Shown: positions 1-11,262 of the stretch, in pieces
Layout of the letters: each line of letters begins with the position of its first letter
Numbering within the stretch: the stretch's first letter is position 1
Source: Saccopteryx bilineata
Taxonomy: Eukaryota; Chordata; Mammalia; Chiroptera; Emballonuridae
Direction: 5' to 3'
Assembly (NCBI RefSeq): GCF_036850765.1
Contig: NC_089494.1
Coordinates: 53,957,809 to 54,021,808, forward strand
DNA: 64,000 nt
Made by a program: the position numbers and the translations under genes
Notes under the pieces: model-generated
Told to the model about the DNA's origin: nothing
Database searches by the model: none
What the model saw: the letters and a program-made list of their open reading frames with translations, nothing else

Positions 1-216
1 AAGAGCTTTAACCTCATTATTTTATAATGTATCATTATTTTTTGAAGTACTTACCTATCCACAATCCACTACTCATTCTAGTACACCAAGACAAATGTAT
101 TGTATTGCTCATCCTTTCAGATCATCCATAAGTTTATATCTCTTCTTTGAATATAAGATAATATGTGATTATGAGCTAAATTTTCTACATTGTTAAAATA
201 TACATAGCCAACAGTG

Positions 217-256
<40 letters not shown>

Positions 257-2734
257 CTACATCCAGAGAGTATGGCTCTTCTACCAGGGCAAGAGGGGCC
301 TCTGTTCTGTACCGTATGCTTAGAGAATCTCTCTGACCTTCCTCTGATTGCAGATTGATGCACAAGATAAAGAATCTAGGAACTGAAGTACTGTGCCTAC
401 CCAGAGCTTGAGCCATGCCCCCTTTTATGCCTTTTCTGGTCACCAGGAATTCCAGAATTCCCCCTCCAAATGGCATAAGCCTGCTTCATGTCCCTCCCAG
501 GACTATTCCCAGGCATTTATTACTCTATCTGTATGGTCTGTTGGACACCCAAGCCAGCAGGTGTTGGCAGGGGATCTGATATTGGTATGTGAATAGATAT
601 GGCCACAGGCATACTCTAGAGACCTCTTACCTTGTGGGATGGAGCTGGGGATGGGAAAAGGGGTAAGGCTATGGGATTTGGTGCGGGCTCTACTAATATC
701 TTTACTTTTTAAACATGAAGCTCCAAGATATCAAAGGATTTCAAATTTGAACTTTGCATGAAGGTATACTTTTTAAGGCAAGAGCATAAGAGACACTTCA
801 TTTAAAGATATTTACCATAATTTATAATTGGATAGATTACATGTAGGCCTTTATTTATACTTTTTTAAGTCCTACAAATGTTAGGAAAGAGACTATATGC
901 ATATGTAAGTAGAGTTAATTTCCCTCGCATTTCTACTTTATGATGGCAAAAGATCCTTAAAGTTTACAAGCTGTGCTTCAGACTGTGATTTCATACTGAG
1001 TCCACTGCAGTTTGGATTGCTTTCTCTAACATGTCTCAGCAAAACATTAGACAACCTGGTTAAACAAAGCCTCATTCCCACACAGCTCCACCTTCCTTAC
1101 TTGGCAAAGATTTAATCTGGTAACACCCTTTAAAGACCATTATTCTAGCCACATTTAAAAGAAATAGTTATTACAATTCAATACAACTTTTTAAAAAAAG
1201 TTTAATTCTATTTCTGACCATAGGGCAGGTAAAACTGAAAGAAAAAGTATTTCTAAAAGAATAGGATACTTTAAACTTTTCTTGCCACTCAACCTCTCCT
1301 ATTTATTTTTAACCAAAGCCATACAAATTAAACAAATAAAACAAAAAAAAAAACACCCCAAAAACAAAAGAAACCAAATAGAAACACAGTTAAACCTCAT
1401 GGGATCATTCTAATATTAATCTCCCTAATACTTCCCAGCCACAATAATAATGCATTAGTAAATATTTATTGAGAATCCTCTACAGCCCTAGGTGATTATA
1501 GTCAAGGGACATATATATGTATTGTACAAGACAGTATTGAAAATGAGACGTAAGAAATACTAGATAAGAGGAAAGAGTTTTAATGTAAGTTCAGGGGCAG
1601 GAAGGATTATTTCACTTTAAGCAGTGGGTAGGAATTAAATACATTTGGTAGAAGGCAAGAGGGCATTCCATAATTGCCCTTTAGTTTAGGACCTTCTGGA
1701 ATATTCCAAGTTGAAATATTGAAGGTATTAAAGTATCTTGCATTCACATAAGTAAGTCAGCTAAGATTTGCCAGCTGCCCAAAGGAATCTGAAATAGAGA
1801 TCACAAACACAGGCAAAGAGAAATTGACAAAAGTTGGGCCTTGATTTTTCAAGACATTTTTCCTGAAAAGTGATGACTTTTTAAGAAAAGTAATGGTCAT
1901 ACAATACATTGAATATTTCATCTTTGGATATGGATAGTTTGTTGGAACATAATATGAAAGAAACATCTGATTTTCTGACATTAACTCCAATGAGTCATTG
2001 AATTACCAAAGCCATATACGGCATAAATGATGAGCTGACCCCATGAAACACATCTGGTGTCTCATAGCTGACGACGCTCCAGGTAGGCCATCTGGATTCC
2101 TCAACATACAGCATCTTGGAATTAAGTCAGCCCGGTGGTGCTCACTGCAGTCTGTACTGTCAGAATACAAATGTAGGTATCACCAATTCCTGAGGCCCAA
2201 CCAGCTAGCTTTAGTCACTCAAACCATTATCAAGCCCCTGGCGGAAGTTCTGAACCACAAATATGGTCCACAAATTATGATTTGAGAAATATCACTGTAG
2301 GCATTCAATTACACTTGCTAAATTAGATTGAAGTTGCAACATCAGAAATAATGCAAAATATAATATAAAAGAAGTGTTTTTATTTTTAAATATCAGTTTT
2401 AAATTTATCTAATTTTGAAACATTTTCTAAACTCAATCTTTTTAGGTATGGTACAACGTACAGTCCATAATAGAAAAAATATTTTTAGAAAAGAAACTGT
2501 GGTGAAATAGAAATGTGTACAGAAATTATGCTGTTTGCATAAGAAATACAGGGGGAGAGGACAATCTGAGCTAAGCCAAGCACATTCCGCTGCAGGTCTC
2601 CCTCTTGCCATTCCCCCTGCATAAGATACACTTCCTTAAGATGTCTGCATAGATAGTTGCCCGTAGCTTCCAGCTAAATGTTTCCTTAATCAAAGAGATC
2701 TCTGACCATTCTATAGAAACTAGCAACTCTTTTC
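1..2734. other. Unassigned non-coding DNA
   Basis: I recognise no gene or clear transposon here apart from the AC microsatellite annotated separately. The short open frames lack family motifs, and one of them reads through the microsatellite. An A-rich patch lies near 1320-1370. Confidence 0.6.
219..255. repeat. (AC)n microsatellite
   Basis: About 18 uninterrupted AC dinucleotides are visible. Tracts of this length are usually length-polymorphic in mammals. Confidence 0.97.
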
Positions 2735-2957
2735 TGCATCACCCTCTTCCCTTGCTTCAATTTTTTTCCTAACATGTATCAACATCTCATATATTGTACA
2801 TCTACTTGTGTACTGTAATTTTTCCTTTTCTCTCATAGAATATATTACTTGAGGACTCAGACTATGTTTTCTTGATTACTACATTTTCAGCGTTATGTCC
2901 ATAGCACATAATAGGTACTCACTCAATTTTTCTTAAGGAAATAAATGGATAAATGGT
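2735..2957 (+). repeat. L2 LINE 3' end, old
   Basis: The order of phrases matches the L2 3' terminus: a 'gaggactcagactatg' block, then 'tagcacataataggtactcac', then a degenerate A/T tail (ATAAATGGATAAATGG). Divergence is high, as expected for this ancient family. Confidence 0.65.
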
Positions 2958-3124
2958 TAGTTCTTTGTAGGTCAATATTAATTACTTGTAACAGTAGTCA
3001 CCTATTTTAACCTTAAATACAGTAAATAATATATTTGCCTTGGGGAAGAGAAACACACTTAAATATCTGAGATATTCAACAGAACAAAACCCACAAAATA
3101 TTCAGAAGCATGAGGAAATGTACA

Positions 3125-3711
3125 CAGTGGTGGGATTCAGCCAGTTCACACCAGTTTGGCAGAACCGATACCTAATATTTTTGTTGAGTTTGGCAAACTG
3201 GTTGTTAAAATGTCACTTGTAATCAGGGTTCTCTTTAAGGTGGGTGCCTGGGCAGATGCCCAATATGTAAATCACAAATTTACATTCCTTACTCTTTTTT
3301 AATGTTTATTTGTGCAACAGCGTATTCTAAGCACTCGTAGTAATGTTCATCCCATCCACAGGTAAAGGAATGGGATCCTACTCCTACAGTGAAAAGATGG
3401 TTAAGGATAAATCACACAATGGATGATACTTGGATAAAAGAAAATTGCAAGTGAGGATGCCAATCAAGAAACAATATGGACATATCTTAACAGTTTTATT
3501 GTTTTTGTCAGGTATTATTTAATATTTTTCATTAATATTTTAAAACTCTTTCTTATCACATAATCCGGTTTTGTGTACCTCTTTTATTATCCTTATTTAA
3601 GTATTAAATACATGAAATAATAAACTACTTTTTGGTTTATCATTTTTTAATACTTAAAATGATAATTAAGGAAGAGAGCTGGTTGTTAAATTATTTTAAT
3701 CTCACCACTTG
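3125..3711 (+). mobile_element. Non-autonomous hAT-type DNA transposon, copy 1
   Basis: The element starts CAGTGGTGGGATTCAGCC and ends with the near inverse ATCTCACCACTTG. It aligns end to end with the copy at 25894-26413 and shares the internal block around 'gaaaagatggttaaggat'. It carries about 75 bp near 3285-3360 that the second copy lacks. Flanks ATGTACA and ATGTAGA may be the remains of an 8-bp target duplication. No transposase frame survives. The hAT assignment rests on terminal sequence and length; the family name is unknown to me. Confidence 0.75.
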
Positions 3712-3834
3712 ATGTAGAGTGTACAAAAATGAACCAAATACTAATATCTGAAGCCTTTCAGAGTTGAATGTGTTTACTAATATACTCAGTGATAAATAGT
3801 TACAATAACAGGTTCATAGTGTAGTTTAAAAATA

Positions 3835-4566
3835 CATGCAATTTTATCAAATGGTGCTGGATATCTGAATATCTAATGAAAAGAATAAAGTTAGACACTG
3901 ACCTCATACCATACACAAAATTAACCTAAAATGGATCCTAGACCTTAAATTAAAAGCGAAAATTACAAAACTCTTTTACTCTTTTTTTTGGGGGAGGGGG
4001 CAAAAGAGAAGCATTAACTCATAGTTAATTCACTTTAGTTGTTCATTAATTTCTTCTTATATGTGCCTTGACCAGGAGGCTCAAGCCAGTGACCTTGAGA
4101 TGCAAGGCAGCAACCTTGGCTCAAATCAGCAACCTTCGGCTTTTAGCCAGTGACCTTGGGATCTTCTTGATGATCCTGTGCTTAAACTGGCAACCCTGTG
4201 CTCAAGCTGCATTCAAGCTGATGAGCCCATGCTCTAGCTAATGACCTTGGATTTTGAACCCGGGCCCTGCATGTCCTGGGCCAATGCTTAATCCACTGTG
4301 CCACCACCAGTCAGGCTAAAATTATAAAACACTTAAAAGAAGACATAAAATTAAACTTTTGTGACCTTGGGTTAGGCAATGTTGTCTTGACTATGACTCC
4401 CAAAGAATAAGTTAAAATAAAAGAAAAAATAAATTGGACTTTATCAAAATTAAAAATATTGTGCTCAGAAGAAACCAAAAAGAAATGAAGAGGCAAAACA
4501 CAAAACAGGAAAAAATATCTACAAATTATGTATCCAACAACTTACATTCAGGTTATATAAAGAAAT
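3835..4566 (+). mobile_element. L1 LINE (ORF2 C-terminal part and 3' region), first segment
   Basis: The sequence follows the order of the 3' end of mammalian L1 of the L1M class: 'atggatcctagaccttaaat', then 'aaattggactttatcaaaatt', then 'atatctacaaattatgtatcc'. Many substitutions mark it as old. It is interrupted by a SINE at 3985-4317 and stops at a solo LTR at 4567. The same L1 resumes at 5511. Confidence 0.85.
3985..4317 (-). mobile_element. tRNA-derived bat SINE, long form with internal 15-bp units
   Basis: Read on the minus strand it has a tRNA-like head, repeated 'caagccagtgacctt'-type units and an A-rich tail (T-run on the plus strand at 3980-3988). It is flanked by AAAATTACAAAAC (3959-3971) and AAAATTATAAAAC (4318-4330), a 13-bp target duplication with one mismatch. 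It sits inside the L1. Confidence 0.9.
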
Positions 4567-4758
4567 TGTAACAGACAAAATTCAGGAGCTCAGAAAAACC
4601 CAGAGCTGACCATTCTACTACTGAAAGATATTATGGCAGGTTGACCTATATCCTCACATCGTTCCTTAAGAAAGAGTACATGGCAGTGAAATTATTTAGA
4701 CCTATTGGAACAGATCTTCTGTCATCTGGAAAAACCACTGGAGTGACTCATTTTTTAG

Positions 4759-4796
<38 letters not shown>

Positions 4797-5510
4797 AGGG
4801 CGAGAAATGGGAAGTATCAACTCAATTATGGCACTTTAGTTGTTCATTGATTGCTTCTCATATTTGCCTTAACCAGGGGGATCCAGCTGATCCCTTGCTC
4901 AAGCCAGTGATCTTGGACTCAAGCCAGCAACCTTGGGCTTCAAGCCAGTGACCTTTGGGCTCAAGCTAGCAACCATGGGATCATGTTGATAATCACACAC
5001 TCAAGCCAGTGACCCTGTGCTCAAGCCAGCAAACTCAGGGTTTTGAAACTGAGATCTCAATGTCCCAGGTCAATGTTCTATCCACTTTGATACTAACTGG
5101 TCAGACTAGAGTGACTTTTTAATCACTTAGAGTTCCCCATGAAGGAATCATGACTGGTAGGAGGGGTGGGGATGGTTCTTCCCTCTTTTAGACTCTGTAG
5201 TCACAGTAGGGACATGTTTACAGATAATTGTCTGATTACCCCCTGAAGGACTAAGGAAAGAATGTTCAAGTATCCAGAGCAACTATGCAAAGCACTGGTC
5301 TTCTAGAGAATTACTATCTTAGACCAATTCAGAGGCTAAAAATGCAGGTCTCATTCTTTTCAAGAATGTACTTATTACTATAAAAACGCTTAGCTTTTCC
5401 TTCTTCTTCAGAACAATCTGGGTATTGCTTAGTTATGTTTCTGGTTTGCAAATTCTAAGATTCTTGAGTAAATCTTCACCACTTATTTCTAGGGGGAAAA
5501 ACCGCTTACA
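4567..5510 (+). mobile_element. Probable solo LTR inserted in L1
   Basis: The segment begins TGTAACAG and ends CGCTTACA, so its ends are TGTAA/TTACA inverted repeats as in an LTR. It splits an L1 that continues in register on both sides. Without the internal SINE it is about 590 bp. A 'ctataaaaacgc' TATA-like stretch followed by a C/T-rich part at 5370-5410 suits a U3-R layout on the plus strand. I could not confirm the target duplication, and the family is not assigned. Confidence 0.5.
4758..5107 (-). mobile_element. tRNA-derived bat SINE, long form
   Basis: Same type as the SINE at 3985: an A/G-rich tail side with an (AG)n run at 4761-4790, then repeated 'caagccagtgacc' units, then the head near 5080-5107. 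The direct repeat GAGTGACT (4741 and 5109) flanks it. It lies inside the solo LTR and is therefore younger than it. Confidence 0.88.
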
Positions 5511-6367
5511 ATAATAAAAAGACAATAACACAATTAAAGATGGATAAAGGATATAAATAGGTATTTCTCCAAAGAAGATATATAAATGGCCAATATGCAG
5601 AAAAATATGATCAATATCATTAGTTATTAGAAAAAGGAATATTAAAATTATAATGAGATACTACTTCTGACCTGCTCAGATGGCAATAACAAATATTGGA
5701 GAAGAAGTGAAAAAATTGAGACGTTCATACATTGTTGATGAGAATATAAACTGGTGTAGCCATTTTGAAAACACTTTGGCAGTTCCTTAAAATGTTAAAC
5801 ATAGAATTTTTATATGACCCAGCAATTCCACAACAAGGTGTACACCCAACAGATTTGAAAACATATGTTCACACAAACACTTGTACATTAATGTTCATAG
5901 CAGCATTACTCATAATAGACAAAAAGTGGAAACCCACATTTCCATCAACTGATAAATGGATAAACAATGGTGGTACATCCATATAATGGAATATCACTAG
6001 GCAATAAAAAGAAATGAAATATTATGATACATGCTACATCATGGATGCATCTTGAGAACAGTATGCTAGGTGAAGAAAGCCAATCACAAAAGATCACATA
6101 TTATATGATTCCATTTATATGAAAGGTCCAGAATAAGCCAATCTATAGAGCCAGAAAACAGATTACTTATTACCTAATGTTAGGTTGGGGTAATGGAGCA
6201 AGAATGGAGAATGACTGCTGATGTACAGCAAATGATGAGAATGTTTGAAAATTAATGGTCATGGTTGCACAACTCTGAGTTTCTACTAAAAATTCTGAAT
6301 GTATGCTTTAAATGGGTAAATTTTATGAAATATAAGTTACATCTGAATAAATCTATTTTAAAAAAGC
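5511..6367 (+). mobile_element. L1 LINE 3' end, second segment
   Basis: Continuation of the L1 that starts at 3835. It shows the ORF2-end/3'-UTR order typical of L1M: 'ccaaagaagatatataaatgg', 'tatgacccagcaattccac', 'ttcatagcagcattactcataatag', 'atgcatcttgagaacag'. It ends with a short A-rich tail at about 6358-6366. A 73-codon open stretch at 5765-5986 is residual ORF2 sequence, not a gene. Confidence 0.9.
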
Positions 6368-6670
6368 ATTTGGATGATTTAAGTAAGTAGTCACAGCTGG
6401 ACAGCAGAATATCAGAGTTGGTATACTGAAGTTGTTCTACATTATAGGGCTAGTTCTATTCACATGCAGAGCAAGAGCCTAGAGTTTAAGAAATGTTCAA
6501 AAGCCCATCAGCTTAGATTTTCTCCTCAGCTTGTTGCCTCAGGGTCTGAAATGACTTTTATAGGTCATCTTTAGAAAAAGTCATGAAGGACCTTATTAAA
6601 ATAGAAATACCATATGTGAAAATGAATGGTATATATATTAATTTATTAACACCCATCAGAATAAGCTTTT

Positions 6671-7075
6671 TTTTTTTTTTTTTTTTTTTTTTTCATTTTT
6701 CTGAAGCTGGAAACAGGGAGAGACAGTCAGACAGACTCCCGCATGCGCCCAACCGGGATCCACCCGGCACGCCCACCATGGGGCGGCGCTCTGCCCACCA
6801 GGGGGCGATGCTCTGCCCATCCTGGGTGTCGCCATGTTGCGACCAGAGCCACTCCAGCGCCTGAGGCAGAGGCCACAGAGCCATCCCCAGCGCCCAGGCC
6901 ATCTTTGCTCCAATGGAGCCTTGGCTGCGGGAGGGGAAGAGAGAGACAGAGAGGAAAGCGCGGCGGAGGGGTGGAGAAGCAAATGGGCGCTTCTCCTATG
7001 TGCCCTGGCCGGGAATCGAACCCGGGTCCTCCGCACGCTAGGCCGACGCTTACCGCTGAGCCAACCGGCCAGGGC
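6671..7075 (-). mobile_element. Rhin-type tRNA SINE (copy A), duplicated-module form
   Basis: On the minus strand it has a tRNA-like Pol III head ('ggttggctcagcggtaagc', then a GGTTCGATTCC box B), the 'gcttctccacccctccg' CT-rich middle, a GC-rich module and a long A tail (T-run at 6668-6693). AGAATAAGCTTTT occurs at 6658-6670 and 7076-7088 as a perfect 13-bp target duplication. The GC module containing CCACCAGGGG-type sequence is present twice (6776-6808). Open frames in it are SINE artefacts. Confidence 0.96.
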
Positions 7076-7088
7076 AGAATAAGCTTTT

Positions 7089-7489
7089 GAAGTTACTTAG
7101 CCAGGCATTTAGTAAGGCCCTAAAGGAATGAAATGTTAATTAAAATTGAAAGGAAGACAGCAAGATTTGGTACCTGGCACACTGCCTAAAGCACTGATTT
7201 TAATAGTAAAATCTGAGAAATATAAATACAAAATATGGGATGGCTCTATGGACTAATTGTGTTTTTTTTTAATTTAGCATAATTTACCTATCTTGCCTTA
7301 CCTTTCCTGATAGGTAAATCTCTGGCCCTCTCGGCTAGATTTAATGACATTTCACTCTTTCGTTCTTTAACTTTAGTAGGTAAGTGGTAAATCTGGGATT
7401 ATAAATCATAATTCTTGGCAGTGTAGAGATACTAAAGTGTTTTTAAGAAATGGAGTCTCATAGTCAGGTGATTTAGAAATACAGGTTAT
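7089..7489. other. Unassigned non-coding DNA
   Basis: No gene seen. A short near-inverted repeat built on ACCTATC...GATAGGT lies at 7284-7317. Confidence 0.5.
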
Positions 7490-7964
7490 CACTGTAGCTA
7501 CAGCATGCCGAACAGATTTGTGGGAACAAGACTGGATGTAGGAGATAGTCTAACAACCAACAGCTCACCAAAATGGTATGAAGATTACTCCAAAATCAAA
7601 AACATCTGCAGAAAGAAATCTGCTCAGAATTTCCCTTATCTGACTAAAGCAGGACTTTATGAGAGTTAGGAAGATGACTGGCCTTGGGCCCAAGGACATT
7701 CCAAAAAATTGTGTAAACAAGCCTCTTCAGAACCTTCCAACCTTTGACACCCTAAACTCACCCCACCTCCTTTATTAAGCTGGTATAGAAACCCTTACTC
7801 TCAGCTGTTCCAGGAATTACTTCTTACGGGGTGCTTCCATATGTGTGTCAAAATGGACTTTCTCCTGTTCACCTATTATCAATTCCTTTGCAGGTTCTAG
7901 GGCACTCAGACCTAAATCAATAGAGGATAAGTCTTTCCTCCCAGCAGTATGTTCAGAGGCTGTT
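7490..7964 (+). mobile_element. Possible LTR fragment or solo LTR
   Basis: The segment can be delimited as TGTAGCTAC...GCTGTTACA. It contains a 'ggtatagaaaccc' TATA-like site followed by a C/T-rich, U5-like stretch (7780-7930) different in texture from its flanks. No target duplication or second LTR is visible, so this is tentative. Confidence 0.35.
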
Positions 7965-10900
7965 ACACTAGTCCTGGTGGAAAGACAGTACTGTTTTGGA
8001 TTAGGGTAGCAGCAGAGAAGGAAGATTTATCAGGTAGAATCAACAGGGCTTGGGATTTGGATATGGTCAGCAGAGACTAGGGGAAGACAGAAATGATTCA
8101 GAGGTCTCTTCCCAAGACCCTTCAAAAGCTAATATTCTGCTGGCTGATGGCCTTCAAAATGTAGAGTGGCCACAAAACCTGTGTTGAGAGTAGGGTGGGG
8201 AAAGGGAGGTAACTCAAGAACAAGCAACAGAATCCCGTTGGCAAAACACTGCCTTATTTAGCCAAAACATCTCCATGAGCCATCTTTGATTTTGCATTTG
8301 GAACTTGTCTAAAATGAACTAAAAAATTGGACAAACAAAATATTGCCTGCACAATAGAGTGAGAACAATGTTTTGCTCCAGCCAGAGGTGAATGAATCTA
8401 GTGTTCCAAGACCCAGAAGAGCAGTGAGGCATCATAGGAGGTAGGGAAGATGGCCTAGCAAGACATCAGGCACTAGGCCCTGAGCAAAGTGCCACCTAGT
8501 GGCACGTGCTGCCAACAAAGAGGATGTCAGATGCTCAGTTTACCATTACTTGCCGTGCTGTGCTACAATTGCATGTCCTGTAGCCCAAGACAGACACTCA
8601 AATCTTGAACCCAGCTGCTTGTTGTGAATGTGTTGTAGAGAAATAAGTAAAAGTGCACGTTTTATATTTTGGTCCACACAGAATGGATAAGAGAGGGTAG
8701 CTGTAAGGGGAAGAATGTGAGAGAGATAATTCAGCAACAGTAGGAACTGAGAACAGAGAGTCAAGTGGGGAGGACAAGACCCCTGAGAGTCACCACGTCC
8801 ACTGGGAAGTGCGGTGGGGGTGGCAGCAGGGAAACAGGAAACTTATCTTTCATGCTGTACGTGAGGCCTGGGGTAGGGGCAGAAGCAGGGTATCCAGTTA
8901 GCTAGTGCAGGGTGAAGCAATTCTGAGCAAACTGAATGACTAGGGCCACCAGGCAGCTGCTACGATGGTAAAGACCTCAATGAAATCTTTCAAAGTATCT
9001 TTTCAGAAATCTAACTTCTGAATTTCCCTGTTCTTCATTTCTGTGCAAAAATGAATTTGTAAATGTAGGTTATCTTAGAACCACATCTAGAGTTCAGACT
9101 ATTAAAATGGCTACTATTTGTATCACATATAAAATATATAATTATACTAATACAGTGGAAGAACTGAGCATTGGAACATAGGACAAAAATATTGTCTGGA
9201 ATAGAAAATAATATTGTACAATTTTTAATCTTATGACTTTTTAATGCTTCAGCAAAATATAGATTTTCTTAATTAAGACCTCTGAACTATTAAAAATGTC
9301 TAAATTATAATATAAAACTTGTACCTTTTTACTGACATATCTACTAAGCTCGATAAATATATTTTGAAGGGAAGATATATTGGAATGCTTTATCTAATTT
9401 TTAAAAGTTTATCTTCTCAATGTTTGAATGATTTCCCAAAGAGGCCTCCTTAGAAGCAGAGCCGTTTAGAAGATAAATAATGTACCTGGAAATTATCCTC
9501 ATGTGCAAATCTTTTGAAAATTATGTCCTTCATTTGTGATTATTACAGACATTATTGTATTTGCCAAATTACTGGCTCTATGGTTAGGCAGAAACTCTAA
9601 TAAAAAAATGGATTGTTTTCTTCTCTTGTTGAGATCAATGTGGTCTAGTACGCTCTTAGAATTAAAATAAGATTTAATAGAACATAACATGACAACAAAC
9701 TGGAAAATGAGGATTATTCTCAAGGTTGAAAGCTGCAGATGCTTAGTTTAGAATGTCCTCTGAATATGTATATTCTCCCAGTAAAAGATATAAACTAATC
9801 TATATTAAGTTTGTTTTACACTATGGACGCATTTTTAAACTTTGCATAAATCAGGTTTTTATAGATTCTGTGGAAATTTTAAAATTAAATGTACTTTTTT
9901 ACTAGTGATAGAAAAATGCAAACATGAACATTGTAATTGGTCACTGACTCTTCTGGCAGCTATTATCCAAGCACAACTATTTGAAAAGACCAGTGGTGTC
10001 ATTGAGCTAACCTAAATCTACATCAGCCTGACCTCCTAAGCAGGTAACAATTAAAATAAAGTATTTTTTATCTTTGAAAGCTTTAGCTTGTCACCAAGGC
10101 TAATGCTAACATCATCTAATTATAGAAAACGTATGTTCCTAGATCTTTCACTGGAAACCTAGTCTACATTGGCACTTTGATATAAATTTAGTAGGCTTTC
10201 TACATAGAACTTTTAAGTAAGACTTATTATTTCTAAGATTTTCACTGGCAGAAAATTTTTGCAATGGCTTTACAAAATGGGAAGTGGGCAAATGTTTCTG
10301 TTTTAAGACATACAAATTCAGGAAATGAAACATAAGCAGTCCCTTTTATATTAGTTCCTTTCCCAGTCTGTTAATTACACTGCCTAACCGATATTGGATA
10401 TTTTATCATATCTTTCCAATAGTTTTCTCATATCATAGTTCTCTCTGGAATTTGAGAAAAATTTTATGATAGCAATATGAGATTTATCAATAAAATATTC
10501 TTCTCCATCCACTCTCAAAGCCATAGATAAGGAGTTGGACTCTTAAAGAAAAGATTCTGTTTGTGTGTGTGTGTGGAATGGAATTATTGAAAGCAAATCT
10601 TTAGCAATATTTTCTTTCTGGAGTGTGAGTACTTTGAACTTTGGGGAAGGATTTTAACAAAGAAGTGTTAGAAAGAAATACTGGACACTTGCAGGAATAA
10701 GTACATTTATCACAAAAATTTGGGTGAAAAAATAAAAAGTTACATTTTATTAATTAGAAGAAATATGTCAGCACTAATGTTAACTTCAGTTAGCTGCTAT
10801 TTCCTGAGAAAGTAACACATGATATGCTATTCAGCATTTTATTCTAAAGTAGAATAGGTTTCGAGTCTTGAAACTGGTCAAAAATGGAAAAAATAAGATT

Positions 10901-11159
10901 GTAACTTAGGTTCTTTCTGTCTTTCAGCTTCAAATACATAAGCTTTTTGAGAAACTTCACCCAAATAATTAACATACCTAATAAAGTTTCAAGTCACCAA
11001 CTTCAGTCATTTGTAGAATTTGTGGGAGTGAGAGAAATGAAAAAAAAATCCTAACATGTTTCCTTCCCACTGTCTCTTCTTCATGATAAAAGTCACAATT
11101 TTGCTTTATGATAGATTGGGTAATATAGACTGTTGGAGCTAAAAGTAACTCTTTCAATC
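7965..11159. other. Repeat-poor non-coding DNA
   Basis: I see no transposon, exon or RNA gene. A perfect palindrome-like site GTGCCAC-CTA-GTGGCAC is at 8490-8506, and a short (TG)n run at 10561-10574. Confidence 0.55.
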
Positions 11160-11262
11160 ATCTAGACTCATTTTTTTTTATACAGAAGAGAAAACTGAGG
11201 CCCAGAAATTTAAATGACTTTTCCAAGGTCACAAAGCTACAGAGAACAATGGGATAGGAGCT
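11160..11262 (-). repeat. MIR SINE fragment
   Basis: The block 'aaactgaggcccagaaattt' followed by 'ccaaggtcacaaagctac' is the conserved MIR core read on the minus strand. Confidence 0.9.

Noticed and set aside
117..476. 119-codon frame on the minus strand
   Set aside because: Runs through the (AC)n microsatellite as a Cys-Val repeat and has no motif.
6990..7075. tRNA gene-like sequence with box A and box B
   Set aside because: It is the head of a SINE with CT-rich body, A tail and target duplication; it lacks a proper tRNA 3' half. The same holds for the other SINE heads.
6656..7090. Several overlapping open frames of 69-126 codons on both strands
   Set aside because: All fall within a Rhin-type SINE; the GC-rich SINE body is open in many frames. 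The same applies to the frames at 15587-16016, 19071-19548, 26915-27798, 37851-38279, 49696-50190 and 61673-62137.
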